A DNA stretch of 29,318 nt, from IMG/VR virus record IMGVR_UViG_3300036835_000124, positions 1-29,318 of that record; one strand, given 5' to 3'. Below are positions 21,811 through 29,286 of this stretch, one piece after another. Under the pieces are notes generated by a model. That model worked only from the letters and a program-made list of their open reading frames with translations, was not told the DNA's origin and did no database searches. Position numbers and translations under genes: made by a program. This stretch comes from a virus. The stretch's first letter is position 1. Every line of letters starts with the position of its first letter.

Positions 21811-22208
21811 GGCCGCACCACCGTCGGCCTGTCCACGCATGTCAGCCGACAGTCGAACCACCACGTCACCTGGGCGTCGCCGCCGACGGGCGGTGAACGG
21901 TCGACGTACACCTGGCCGGTGATGTGCGGTTGGGCGTCGGTGGGCGAGCTGTTGCCGTACGGCCTCAGGGTGTAGTCGAGCGGCGTGAAGGGCAGGGTGT
22001 CCCAGAGCAGCGACCAGAACGTGCCGGGCGCGAGGTCGGGCAGCGCGGTGATGGACAGAAACCAGGTGAGGTCTAGCCCGTTCTCTTTGTCGGTGAACGT
22101 CACCAGGTCGTCGTCGGTGGCCTCGGCGTCGAGCAGCACCGTGCTGGCCACGCATTGCACGTCGAGCCCGTCAATGGTCAGCGTCAGGTTGCGCCCGTCC
22201 ACTCTCAC
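21807..22208 (-). CDS. Structural protein near tail tube, unknown family
   Basis: The 133-residue product is beta-rich, with VDGRNLTLTIDGLDVQC, then DDDLVTFTD, NGLDLTWFLSITALPDL and GDAQVTWWFDCRLTC. The fold-like pattern resembles tail tube or tube-associated proteins. It lies between the tail tube candidate and the gp10-like gene and may be a second tube, a stopper or a minor tail protein. No family was recognised with confidence. Coupled by overlaps on both sides. Confidence 0.65.
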   Translation of the reverse strand: MRVDGRNLTLTIDGLDVQCVASTVLLDAEATDDDLVTFTDKENGLDLTWFLSITALPDLAPGTFWSLLWDTLPFTPLDYTLRPYGNSSPTDAQPHITGQVYVDRSPPVGGDAQVTWWFDCRLTCVDRPTVVRP

Positions 22209-22423
22209 TCGAGCAACCCCAGAATCTCGGCCTTGGTGAGGGCCTCGACCTCGGCCTGGTCGTAGTCGAGGGCCACCGCGGCGGCGACCAGCTCGGCCTT
22301 GGTGTTGGCCATCGACATCGCGGCGGCGGCCTCGGGCTCGGCGGCGGTGCTGGTGGTCGCCGCCGCCGAGCTACGCGACCATGCCGGGTGGGGTGGCCGC
22401 TGGCTGTCAGGGCGTGGTGCCAT
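22205..22423 (-). CDS. Small protein with helix-extended-helix-like end
   Basis: The 73-residue product has an Ala/Pro/Ser-rich low-complexity half and then NTKAELVAAAVALDYDQAEVEALTKAEILGLL, summarised as a short SAP/HeH-like helical motif that often sits in small phage structural or DNA-contacting proteins. ATG at 22423 overlaps the tail tube stop by 17 bases; internal ATGs at 22318 and 22312 would leave only the motif. Start uncertain, function unknown. Confidence 0.6.
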   Translation of the reverse strand: MAPRPDSQRPPHPAWSRSSAAATTSTAAEPEAAAAMSMANTKAELVAAAVALDYDQAEVEALTKAEILGLLE

Positions 22424-22829
22424 CGGTCGGCCTGCCGATGATGGCCAGGTCACCCTCGAACGTGAACGCCGCGCCAGCGTCGCCGCCAAACGGCGCGTCC
22501 TCGGTGGGGCGACAGTCGCCCGTGCGGGTTTCGCCGCCGACCTCGAGCGTGAACGTCAGCGTGTCGTCGCCGCCGTCCTGGCCTGCCAGGTAGGCGGTGT
22601 GGATGAGGTCGGTCACGGCCTCGGCCTGGCCCCAGTCTTGGAAGCCAGCCACGTGCAACGTCCACTTGCCGATGCCTGGCACGTCCTCGCTGCCGCAGAA
22701 CGTGGTCAGGGTTTCGGCACCCTCGCTCGAGTCGCTGGTGATCTGGGCGGTGGTCAGTTGGCACTCGACCGATTGCGGCGTGGTGCCACCCAGCTCGAGC
22801 GTCAGTGTCTTGATGTAGTTCACGGCCAT
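22407..22829 (-). CDS. Major tail (tube) protein candidate
   Basis: The 140-residue product is beta-rich: KTLTLELGGTTPQSVECQL, then ITSDSSEGAETLTTFCG, GKWTLHVAGFQDWG, DTLTFTLEVGGETRTG and AAFTFEGDLAIIG. This alternation with 'FxG' turns is typical of siphovirus tail tube proteins. It follows the terminator-like gene and precedes the chaperones, the usual order. AGGAG lies about eight bases before ATG at 22829, a strong site as expected for an abundant protein. A reading to 23129 is a shadow. Confidence 0.78.
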   Translation of the reverse strand: MAVNYIKTLTLELGGTTPQSVECQLTTAQITSDSSEGAETLTTFCGSEDVPGIGKWTLHVAGFQDWGQAEAVTDLIHTAYLAGQDGGDDTLTFTLEVGGETRTGDCRPTEDAPFGGDAGAAFTFEGDLAIIGRPTDGTTP

Positions 22830-22846
22830 GGTGCGTTCTCCTGTTC

Positions 22847-23242
22847 TCAGGCCCTGACCAGGACCCGAAGTGAGTAGGCGGGCAGCTCTTGCCCGTTCAG
22901 CAGCACCGAGCTGGGCAGCGCCATCTGCGGCTCGATGCCTTGCACGCCAGGCACCTCGGCGTCGCGCAACGCCAGGGCCACCTGGTTGGTGTAGGTGGAC
23001 AGCTCTGCTTGGCCTTGCACGTCCTGGGTGCGGGCGACAATGACCAGCAGCGGGAACGTCCAGACCGCCGAGCAGAACGTGCCCGACGGGTCGGCGTAGT
23101 CGATGGTGGGGAGCTGCACCACCACGCACGGCACGCGCGCGATGTCGGCCACGCGCGGGTAGACGCGCAGCCCGTCGATGCCAGCGAGGGCGTCGGCCAG
23201 GCCCTTGCTGACATCGACAGCGGTGGCGGTGGTAACGGCCAC
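22847..23242 (-). CDS. Tail terminator-like protein
   Basis: The 131-residue product starts MAVTTATAVDVSKGLADALAG and has a strand/helix pattern: GLRVYPRVADIARVPCVVVQLP, FPLLVIVARTQDVQGQAEL, TYTNQVALALRD, and a final PAYSLRVLVRA strand. This matches the lambda gpU-like terminators that cap the tail and bind the head. The GTG start lies just after the preceding stop. Gene order between head adaptor and tail tube supports the assignment. Confidence 0.72.
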   Translation of the reverse strand: MAVTTATAVDVSKGLADALAGIDGLRVYPRVADIARVPCVVVQLPTIDYADPSGTFCSAVWTFPLLVIVARTQDVQGQAELSTYTNQVALALRDAEVPGVQGIEPQMALPSSVLLNGQELPAYSLRVLVRA

Positions 23243-23243
23243 G

Positions 23244-23720
23244 TCAGGCCACCCCTATGACGGTCCACGGGGCCTCGAGGCGGGCCACGTCGACATCGGT
23301 GGCGGGCAGGCGGGCACCAGTGAAGTCACCCGTGCCCGAGCTGATGCCCACCACGCCCTCGGGGCTGTTGCGTCGGGCGGCGAGCCGTTGGGCGCGCAGC
23401 CAGATGGCGGTGGTGAGGTCGTCGGTAAAGGTCTGGTTGTCCTCGGGCGTGGCGGCCTCGAACGCCAGGCAGCCGTCGAGCTGTGAGCAGGCCCCGACCC
23501 CATCGAGGTGTTCGGTGTCTGGGTGCCCGCAACCCTCGCGGACACACACCGCGGCGTCGGGCTCGTCCACCTCGGCCAGCGGGTAAGCCACCGTCATGGC
23601 CTGGGCAGCCAACGCCGCATTGAGCGAGTCCGTCAGCACGACATCGTCGATGTCGTCGCTGGCCTCGAGGCCCAGCCAGGCCTTGAACTGCTCGAGCGTC
23701 GGCGTGCCCAGGGTTCCCAT
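23244..23720 (-). CDS. Head-tail adaptor with Cys/His-rich insertion
   Basis: The 158-residue product has the adaptor pattern of HK97 gp6-like proteins: TLEQFKAWLGLEASDDIDDVVLTDSLNAA at the start, a helical TDDLTTAIWLRAQRLAARRNSPEGVVG and a C-terminal DVDVARLEAP. Between them (about residues 59-84) lies CVREGCGHPDTEH followed by CSQLDGC, four cysteines and nearby histidines that look like a metal site or disulfides and are not typical of the family. It follows the capsid gene by four bases. Confidence 0.75.
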   Translation of the reverse strand: MGTLGTPTLEQFKAWLGLEASDDIDDVVLTDSLNAALAAQAMTVAYPLAEVDEPDAAVCVREGCGHPDTEHLDGVGACSQLDGCLAFEAATPEDNQTFTDDLTTAIWLRAQRLAARRNSPEGVVGISSGTGDFTGARLPATDVDVARLEAPWTVIGVA

Positions 23721-23724
23721 CGGC

Positions 23725-24891
23725 TCAGGCCTCGCTGCACTCGACCAGGGCCTGGGGTCGCACCACCGCTGTCTTGCTGCGGCGCTCGGCGAGCAGCGTA
23801 AACACGTTTTTGATGAACGTGTCCTGGTGGCTGTCGGTGACGTACAGGGCGATGGCTGAGCGGTAGAACCGCGTGATGGCCGCCCGGAAGTCTCCGACGA
23901 TGGCGGTGCCCGCGGCCTGGGCGGTCGACGGAATCACGGTGAGGCCCCAGAACTGCTGGCGCACCACGGGCCCGTTCAGGGTTTCGCCCATCACTGACAC
24001 GTCGAGGTCGGCCCAGTCGCTGGGGTTCATGAGCACGGCGGTGGGGTTGTAGCCCGTGGCCTGCACAGTGCCGATGCCGACACGGATGGCACCGAGCAGC
24101 GTGGCGCTGGTGGCGTCGGGGATGGATGCCGACGCGGCGGTCAGCGCCAGGGCGGCCTGGTGCTCTTCCTCGCGGGCGACATCGAACTGCAATTCACCGT
24201 CGATGTATGACCGCACCGTGGCAAAGTCCTCGACCATCTGGCGGGTGAGCTGGGTCCAGACGGCGATGGTGTCGAGCACCGACGGCGTCACGGTGGGGCC
24301 CCACTCGGCGGATGGCTTGGCGGCCTCTTCGGCCACGATGGTGGCCCCGCCCGCAATCTTGGCCCAGGCAATCACCTCGATGGCGTTGCCGCTGACCTGC
24401 ACCTGGTTGACGTTGTCCATCAGCGGCGTGGGCGGGCGCGGCGGCGTGACATCCATCTGATACTTGGTGGGCGTCAGGCCAGCAGCGACCAGGTCGGCAA
24501 TCGAGGTCGGCAGGGCACGCGTCTGCACTTCCTGGTCCAGCTCGAACACGGGCGAGGTGCCGCGCATGCCGTAGCCCTGCCATTCGGGGCTGTCGATGAA
24601 CCGCTGGCCCCAGCTCGAGCGCGTCTGTACCAGCTCGCTGCTGGTCCGCTGCTGCTCCTGCTGGCGCTTGGCGGCCTTGGCCAGCTTGGCGTCGAGGCTG
24701 TCGGCGCTCTGCTGCTGCTCGAGCAGCTCGGCCAGCGAGCCGATGCGCGCATCGAGGTCGGTGCCTCTGCTGCGCAACTCCACGTAGGTCTTGTCGTCGG
24801 GGTTGAACTCTTCCGATTCGGCGATGGCGACCGCCGCCGCCTGCACCTCGGTTCGCTCTTGGATCAGCTTCTCAAGTACGGCGTTGCCCAT
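23725..24891 (-). CDS. HK97-fold major capsid protein
   Basis: The 388-residue product has an N-terminal coiled-coil delta/scaffold domain of about 100 residues (VLEKLIQERTEVQAAAVAI, LAELLEQQQSADSLDAKLAKAA). It then has the HK97 capsid core: SIADLVAAGLTPTKYQMDV, GATIVAEEAAKPSAEW, LDTIAVWTQLTRQMVEDF, GYNPTAVLMNPSDWADLD, FWGLTVIPSTAQAAGTAIVGDF. The protease gene just before it should remove the delta domain. AGGAGG lies seven bases before ATG at 24891, deciding this start over 24996. A 197-base leader with hairpins precedes it, consistent with high separate expression. Confidence 0.93.
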   Translation of the reverse strand: MGNAVLEKLIQERTEVQAAAVAIAESEEFNPDDKTYVELRSRGTDLDARIGSLAELLEQQQSADSLDAKLAKAAKRQQEQQRTSSELVQTRSSWGQRFIDSPEWQGYGMRGTSPVFELDQEVQTRALPTSIADLVAAGLTPTKYQMDVTPPRPPTPLMDNVNQVQVSGNAIEVIAWAKIAGGATIVAEEAAKPSAEWGPTVTPSVLDTIAVWTQLTRQMVEDFATVRSYIDGELQFDVAREEEHQAALALTAASASIPDATSATLLGAIRVGIGTVQATGYNPTAVLMNPSDWADLDVSVMGETLNGPVVRQQFWGLTVIPSTAQAAGTAIVGDFRAAITRFYRSAIALYVTDSHQDTFIKNVFTLLAERRSKTAVVRPQALVECSEA

Positions 24892-25088
24892 GGCGATGCC
24901 CTCCTGGCGTCGCTCGATGTCCAAGCGGCCAGAGGTGGTGAGGCGCGACCTGTCGGTGCAGGCGTCCATCGGCGTAACCGACGGTTTCCGAGCCATGCAG
25001 CGGGCTGGCTCAGTGGCCAGGCGGTGCTGGGTGTCGTGCCATCGCAGCGGGGTCGGGCGGTCGACCCGTAGCCCTTACGGTTCGCAAG
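24892..25088 (-). promoter_or_regulatory. Leader of the capsid gene with two hairpins
   Basis: This is the longest gap in the structural operon. Just after the protease stop the minus strand can form CCGTA-AGGGC-TACGG. Beside it, sharing two bases, is GGGTCG-ACCGCC-CGACCC (25050-25067), so the two stems compete. No clear -35/-10 pair was found. It may be a partial terminator, an RNA processing site or a stabilising leader for capsid mRNA. Confidence 0.4.
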
Positions 25089-25679
25089 CTACGCCCGCCG
25101 CACGTGTTGAGTCCAGGCGGGCTCAGCCAACCAGTACGCCAGCTCTGCCTCGCGGCGTTTCTCGGCCTCGGCGTCACGCACCGACAGCACGCGGGCGTCG
25201 CTGCCGTACGCGCCAGCACCGACGGGTGAGACGCCGACCAGCACGGCCCTGTCGTGGCGCACCAGCACGTCATCACGCCGCCTGATGAACTGGGCGTGAC
25301 GTTTCTGTGGCTTGAACTCCACCGATAGCTCATCGAGCACGGGGTTGGGCCCACGCAACAGGGTGAGGATGTCGCGTCCCGCCACGGTCAGCGCGATGCG
25401 CAAGGTCCCGTAGATGCCGTCGGGCTCATCGCGTAGCGCCACGGCGTTGCCCACGATGACATCGCGCTGGTGCTGCTGGTCGGTGACCTTGACGCGGCTG
25501 GGGTTGCCGACGGCGGCGGCGAAACATCCGCGGGTGAACACTTCCGACAGGCCAGGCCATAGCTCGGCCTCGACCTCATAGGGTGCCAGCTTGACCTCGA
25601 CCAGGCCCTGCTCGGCGTCGACCTCGGCGACCTGGGCGGCGCGGGTGTGGACGGCCTCGAGGTCGTAGACGGTGGTCAT
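25089..25679 (-). CDS. HK97-type prohead protease
   Basis: The 196-residue product shows the family landmarks: VEVKLAPYEVEAELWPG near the start, VFTRGCFAAAV, VTDQQHQRDVIVGNAVAL with the likely catalytic His70, and PVLDELSVEFKPQ with the likely nucleophile Ser119. It matures the capsid by cutting off the delta domain and then itself. The C-terminal third is charged and probably removed. It lies upstream of the capsid gene as usual and overlaps the preceding stop. Confidence 0.88.
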   Translation of the reverse strand: MTTVYDLEAVHTRAAQVAEVDAEQGLVEVKLAPYEVEAELWPGLSEVFTRGCFAAAVGNPSRVKVTDQQHQRDVIVGNAVALRDEPDGIYGTLRIALTVAGRDILTLLRGPNPVLDELSVEFKPQKRHAQFIRRRDDVLVRHDRAVLVGVSPVGAGAYGSDARVLSVRDAEAEKRREAELAYWLAEPAWTQHVRRA

Positions 25680-25840
25680 GGCTCGGTCACTTCCTCGGTC
25701 ACTTCCTCGGTGGTGGGCTCGGGCTCAGGCTCGGCCCGTTTGTTGGCCCGTTTGCTGGCGCGTTTCCTGGGCGGCGGCTGGCGCTCCCGCTGCTGTTGCT
25801 GCTCGCGGGCCTGACGGCGGCGCTGTTTCTTGTCGGTCAT
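25676..25840 (-). CDS. Small highly charged protein
   Basis: The 54-residue product has a very basic first half (KKQRRRQAREQQQQRERQ) and an acidic end with a short repeat TEEVTEEVTEP, encoded by a 12-base direct repeat. AGGAGC precedes ATG at 25840 and it overlaps the protease start. The charge split suggests a nucleic-acid or capsid contacting role; no family was recognised. Confidence 0.65.
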   Translation of the reverse strand: MTDKKQRRRQAREQQQQRERQPPPRKRASKRANKRAEPEPEPTTEEVTEEVTEP

Positions 25841-26103
25841 CGGCGTCTGCTCCTGCCCTGGCGTCGGTAGCCAGCTCGAGCGGTGGTGCCGCGGGCCTTG
25901 CCCACGGTGGGGATGGCGTTGCCCCACTTGCGGCGCACGGCCCGCGCCACGGTGGGGTAGCTGCCTCTGGTGCCGCCCTGGGCGGCTCGGGCCAGCGCGT
26001 TGCGGGCGCGGGCCTTGGTGTCGATGGGATAACTGCGGCTCTTCGGCAGGGCGAAGCTCGAGCGGGGCAGCTTGCGGCGTCGGGCGGCGGTCAGCTTGGC
26101 CAC
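25837..26103 (-). CDS. Small basic head-region protein (DUF6582-like)
   Basis: The 88-residue product reads KLPRSSFALPKSRSYPIDTKARARNALARAAQGG, described here as the F-A-L-P, Y-P-I-D and A-R-N-A-L-A-R landmarks of a small domain repeatedly found near phage proteases and portals. The C-terminus is Arg-rich (YRRQGRSRRR). It may bind DNA or the capsid interior. The family is recognised by pattern only. Coupled by ATGA to the next gene. Confidence 0.68.
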   Translation of the reverse strand: MAKLTAARRRKLPRSSFALPKSRSYPIDTKARARNALARAAQGGTRGSYPTVARAVRRKWGNAIPTVGKARGTTARAGYRRQGRSRRR

Positions 26104-26104
26104 G

Positions 26105-26242
26105 TCAGTGCTCCTGGTCGAGGTCGATGGTGTGTTCGGTGATGGCCTCGAGGGCGTCGGCCAGGCGGTCGATGCTCTCGGCCAGGCGGTCGATGCGTTC
26201 CAACGCCAGGGTGACGGCGTCGGCGGCCCAGGCGGCGGTCAT
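26105..26242 (-). CDS. Very small coiled-coil protein
   Basis: The 45-residue product begins MTAAWAADAVTLALERIDRL and continues AESIDRLADALEAITEHTI. The IDRLAES/IDRLADA heptads predict a short coiled coil. ATG at 26242 overlaps the portal stop. Low-copy scaffold or portal accessory is possible; no family was recognised. The longer frame to 26374 overlaps the portal gene and is rejected. Confidence 0.6.
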   Translation of the reverse strand: MTAAWAADAVTLALERIDRLAESIDRLADALEAITEHTIDLDQEH

Positions 26243-27645
26243 GGTTGCCGCCGCCAGGCTTGGGGTACTGAGCGGGCCTGGGCTGGTGCTGGTGCAGGCT
26301 CGGGCACCGACACCAGCCCAGGCGGTGGCGGGGCCTCGGCGGGAAGCGGCCCGAGGCCCTCGAGCTGGCGGCATTCCTCAACCGTCAGCAGGCCCATGTC
26401 GACGGCGGTTTTGTAGGCGGCGAACCGTTCGGCGGCTGGCGGGTTGGCGAAACCGTCCAGGTTGACCTTGACGCCAGCGGTGCCAGCCAGCAGCGCTGAC
26501 AGGACATCCTCGACGGCGGCAATCCATGCGGCCAGGCCGAAGTCTTTCAAGTCTTGGAAGTGATCGCGCACGTTGCTGTAGGTCGCCGAACCGCTGAGGC
26601 TGACGCCGAGATTGTCGGGCGACAGCGCGAACGCGTAGGCCACGTCGGCGATGCTCAGCCGCTTGACCTCGCCCAGGGCGGCGTCGACGGGCGACAGGTT
26701 CAGCGGCACGAAACTGGTGTAGGCGTTCAGCACGGCGATGCTGCGGCGGTCGCCGCCGTGGTGCTCGAGCCACTTGCCGCGCAGCTCGCTGGCACCCTCG
26801 GGGGTCAGGCCCTGGCCCACGGTGCCGTCGACCTTGAGATACCCAGCGGGCACGCCCGACCTGAACGTGCCTGACGTGTAGTCCTGCACCTGGCGGCTGA
26901 TGCCAAACGCGGCGGGGTTCATCTCGAACACGCCCATGCTGTGGCCCTCGGTGTCGACGGGCGAGTGCGGGTTGCGCAGCGTCACCAGCCGGTAGGTGAC
27001 GGGCCCGAACGTCACGTAGCCATCACGGTCGAACGTGACATCGTCGGCGGGGTCGGAGGTGCCCGCGGACATGTACCAGACCAGGGTGCCGTCGTCGTCG
27101 CGGGTGGTGGACAGCAGCCCTGGGTCGACCAGCCGCAAGGTGCCCGCCAGCGGCTGGCCTTGCATGTCCTCCTGGCAGATGAAACCGCCGACGCCCCACC
27201 AGAGCGCCGAACGAATCCACGCCGCCCAGAACTCTGAGCGGGGCAGCTTGGCCACCGCCGGGTAGACGCTGTCGATGAACCTGGCATCGGGGCGCAGCAG
27301 CATCGGGTCGGTGAGGAATCTGGCGGCGGACAGCGGCGACCCGTCGCCCAGGTCGACCTCGCGGAACGGTGCCGCGGTCAGTGGGCTGGTGATGAGGCTG
27401 GTGGCGCGGGTGACCACGGGCAGCCCCGCGGCGCTCGAGCCGTAGCCCCACGGCCCGTTCGGCCCAATCGGGTTGGCCAGGCCGCCTGAGTCGATGCCGA
27501 GCCACCAGACGGGCCCGTGCATGCCGTCGGACATCCACCCGTCGGGGTTGTTCACCAGGATGTCGCCCGTGCTCCTGGTGTATTGGGCTCGCTGCTGTAG
27601 GCGGCGGGCTGCTGCTGATGGGCGGCGGGTCGGCGGTGTCGGCAC
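26239..27645 (-). CDS. Portal protein
   Basis: About 468 residues from GTG at 27645, where AGGA lies five to eight bases upstream; ATG at 27747 would give 502 residues but lacks a ribosome site. Portal landmarks include GLPVVTRATSLITSPL, PRSEFWAAWIRSALWWGVGG, LAGTLRLVDPGLL, DVTFDRDGYVTFGPVTYR, and TPEGASELRGKWLEHHGGDRR followed by LSIADVAYAFALSPDNLGV. The last two form the clip/stem segment typical of phage portals. The C-terminus is Pro/Ala-rich (EAPPPPGLVSVPEPAPAPA). The dodecameric portal forms the DNA entry channel and docks the terminase encoded just upstream. Confidence 0.88.
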   Translation of the reverse strand: MPTPPTRRPSAAARRLQQRAQYTRSTGDILVNNPDGWMSDGMHGPVWWLGIDSGGLANPIGPNGPWGYGSSAAGLPVVTRATSLITSPLTAAPFREVDLGDGSPLSAARFLTDPMLLRPDARFIDSVYPAVAKLPRSEFWAAWIRSALWWGVGGFICQEDMQGQPLAGTLRLVDPGLLSTTRDDDGTLVWYMSAGTSDPADDVTFDRDGYVTFGPVTYRLVTLRNPHSPVDTEGHSMGVFEMNPAAFGISRQVQDYTSGTFRSGVPAGYLKVDGTVGQGLTPEGASELRGKWLEHHGGDRRSIAVLNAYTSFVPLNLSPVDAALGEVKRLSIADVAYAFALSPDNLGVSLSGSATYSNVRDHFQDLKDFGLAAWIAAVEDVLSALLAGTAGVKVNLDGFANPPAAERFAAYKTAVDMGLLTVEECRQLEGLGPLPAEAPPPPGLVSVPEPAPAPAQARSVPQAWRRQP

Positions 27646-27813
27646 TGTCGTCCTCGACGGGCTCGGATGGTGCCGACACGGGGCAGATGTTCGGGTTGCG
27701 CGACCAGGCGCTGGCCTGGGTGTCAGACTACGACGCCAGGGGGGCATCGGCCAGCCCGTCGAGGGCGCACCATGGCGGGCTGGCCACCACCCTCGAGCTG
27801 GCCTCGAGCTGCC
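27646..27813. other. Gap between terminase and portal with coding-like frame
   Basis: These 168 bases show no clear gene. A minus-strand frame other than the portal's reads LADAPLAS, then an amber stop, then SDTQASAWSRNPNICPVSAPSEPVEDD in part. Its composition resembles real protein more than the portal-frame alternative does. It has a GTG at 27679 without a convincing end. It could be a decayed gene, or point to a frameshift near the portal N-terminus. Confidence 0.35.
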
Positions 27814-29286
27814 TCAGAACACGGCGGCGACAGGCCGCGGCTGGCGGGCACGGCCCACCGCCCACACCGCAGCCTTGACGGCGTCGGCCCGATGCCGCGA
27901 CACCACCCGCGGGCCCTCGGGGCCCCGTTGGGTGCGCAGCTCGGCCACCTGGTCGGTCAGCAGCGGCGACCCGTCGTGCCTGAGCACGTCCTGGTCGATG
28001 AGCTGGCGCAGCTCGGTGGCGGTCTGGGTCATCCTCGAGCCGACCGCCTCGACCTGGTCGGCGAACGCCGGGTCAGCGGTCAATGTCTTGCCGACCAGCA
28101 CCGTGCCAGCAGAGGCGCTCAGGGCGGCCCTGGCGGCCTCGGGGACGTTCGGGTGGTCAGAGACACCAACCAGGACCCGCCAGCCGTCCAGAGGCCACGC
28201 CAGGGCCACACAGACGCCCTCTGAGTACCAGGACTCGACCGCGGCGACCAGCGGCGGCCCCGACGGCCTGGCCTCGACCTCGAGGTTCGCCCACTGGCTG
28301 CCCGACACCACCAGCGCGCCCACGGGCGACCGCCGCTTGCCGGGGGACGGCCACGCGTTGCCGTACTGGCTGACCACCGCCTGCAACGGGTCCGGGTCAT
28401 CGTCTTCGGCGTCGACCTCGCCGAGCCTGGCCCGCTCGAGCTTGCGGGCAATCATCCGAGCCCGCTGCGCAGACCAGTGCGGCGACGCCAGCCGCCACAC
28501 CTCCGGGTCGTCCAGGTCCGCATCGGGCAGCATCCCCCACCAGAGCAGCAGCGTGTCAGCCGACGCCGCCGAGCCGTCGGCAATCTCAGCCATGGCCGTC
28601 GACATGCGGCGACGCATCAGGCTGGTGGCCCGACGGTTCGCCGTCGAGGTCATCCAAAGCTGAGGTTTCGTCCGTTCCATCAGCGCTGGCTCGAGCCCGT
28701 CATCCACCGTCGACGGTTTCACGTTCCAAGCCTCATCGACCAACGCCAGCCCCGCCGGGTAGCCGTACACGCCCTCCTGGGAACGCACCAGCCACCTCGA
28801 GCCGTCGCGGGCGCTGATGGACTCTTTGCCGTTGCTCTTGAGCACGTGCCAGCCCAGGTGTGCATGGGCGTCGGCGTACGCCCAACCCTGGGCCCACACC
28901 TCGCGGCAGATCAGCAGGTCAGAGCCCGTGTGCAGCACCGTCTGCGGCTCACCGAACCAGTCCGCGTCAGCCATCCGATGCATGGCCGCCGCGAACATGC
29001 GGCGGCTCTTCCCCGACCGCCGCGGCGTCGACTCCACCACCGACGACCACACCAGCTCGCCCTCGGCGTCATGCTCATACTGCCGCCGCAACGCCAGCCG
29101 CTGCCACCACCGCAACCGCATCCCCAGGTTGCCCTCGATCCACCGTTCCGCCACATCCCCGTAGCTGCCCACCGCATCGACATGCGGCGGCGTCATCACC
29201 AACGGCCAACAGAACTCCGGCGGAGACTCCACCAGGTCGGCCAACCAGGGCACGGCATCGAGCGAGCCCGGATCGAACACGGGCAC
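27814..29286 (-). CDS. terL: Terminase large subunit
   Basis: The product is 490 residues or more. The N-terminal ATPase has a Walker A-like STPRRSGKS (about 86-94), a Walker B ALVDEAW (about 181-187) and the coupling motif MTSTAN (about 212-217). The C-terminal part has VAAVESWYSEG, which may hold the first acidic nuclease residue as Glu, and ends with ADAVKAAVWA typical of the nuclease tail. It cuts the concatemer and drives DNA into the prohead. The GTG at 29286 has AGGAAG about 13 bases upstream, but the frame is open to the window edge, so the true start may lie outside. No small terminase is visible; it may lie beyond the edge. Confidence 0.9.
   Translation of the reverse strand: MPVFDPGSLDAVPWLADLVESPPEFCWPLVMTPPHVDAVGSYGDVAERWIEGNLGMRLRWWQRLALRRQYEHDAEGELVWSSVVESTPRRSGKSRRMFAAAMHRMADADWFGEPQTVLHTGSDLLICREVWAQGWAYADAHAHLGWHVLKSNGKESISARDGSRWLVRSQEGVYGYPAGLALVDEAWNVKPSTVDDGLEPALMERTKPQLWMTSTANRRATSLMRRRMSTAMAEIADGSAASADTLLLWWGMLPDADLDDPEVWRLASPHWSAQRARMIARKLERARLGEVDAEDDDPDPLQAVVSQYGNAWPSPGKRRSPVGALVVSGSQWANLEVEARPSGPPLVAAVESWYSEGVCVALAWPLDGWRVLVGVSDHPNVPEAARAALSASAGTVLVGKTLTADPAFADQVEAVGSRMTQTATELRQLIDQDVLRHDGSPLLTDQVAELRTQRGPEGPRVVSRHRADAVKAAVWAVGRARQPRPVAAVF

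Noticed and set aside
25680-25720. 12-base direct repeat (CTCGGTCACTTC type)
   Set aside because: In-frame repeat encoding TEEV units at the end of a small charged protein; no separate element needed.
26105-26242. IDRLAES/IDRLADA repeat as a CRISPR-like or tandem DNA element
   Set aside because: The repeat follows codon phase and encodes heptads of a short coiled coil, so it is a protein repeat.
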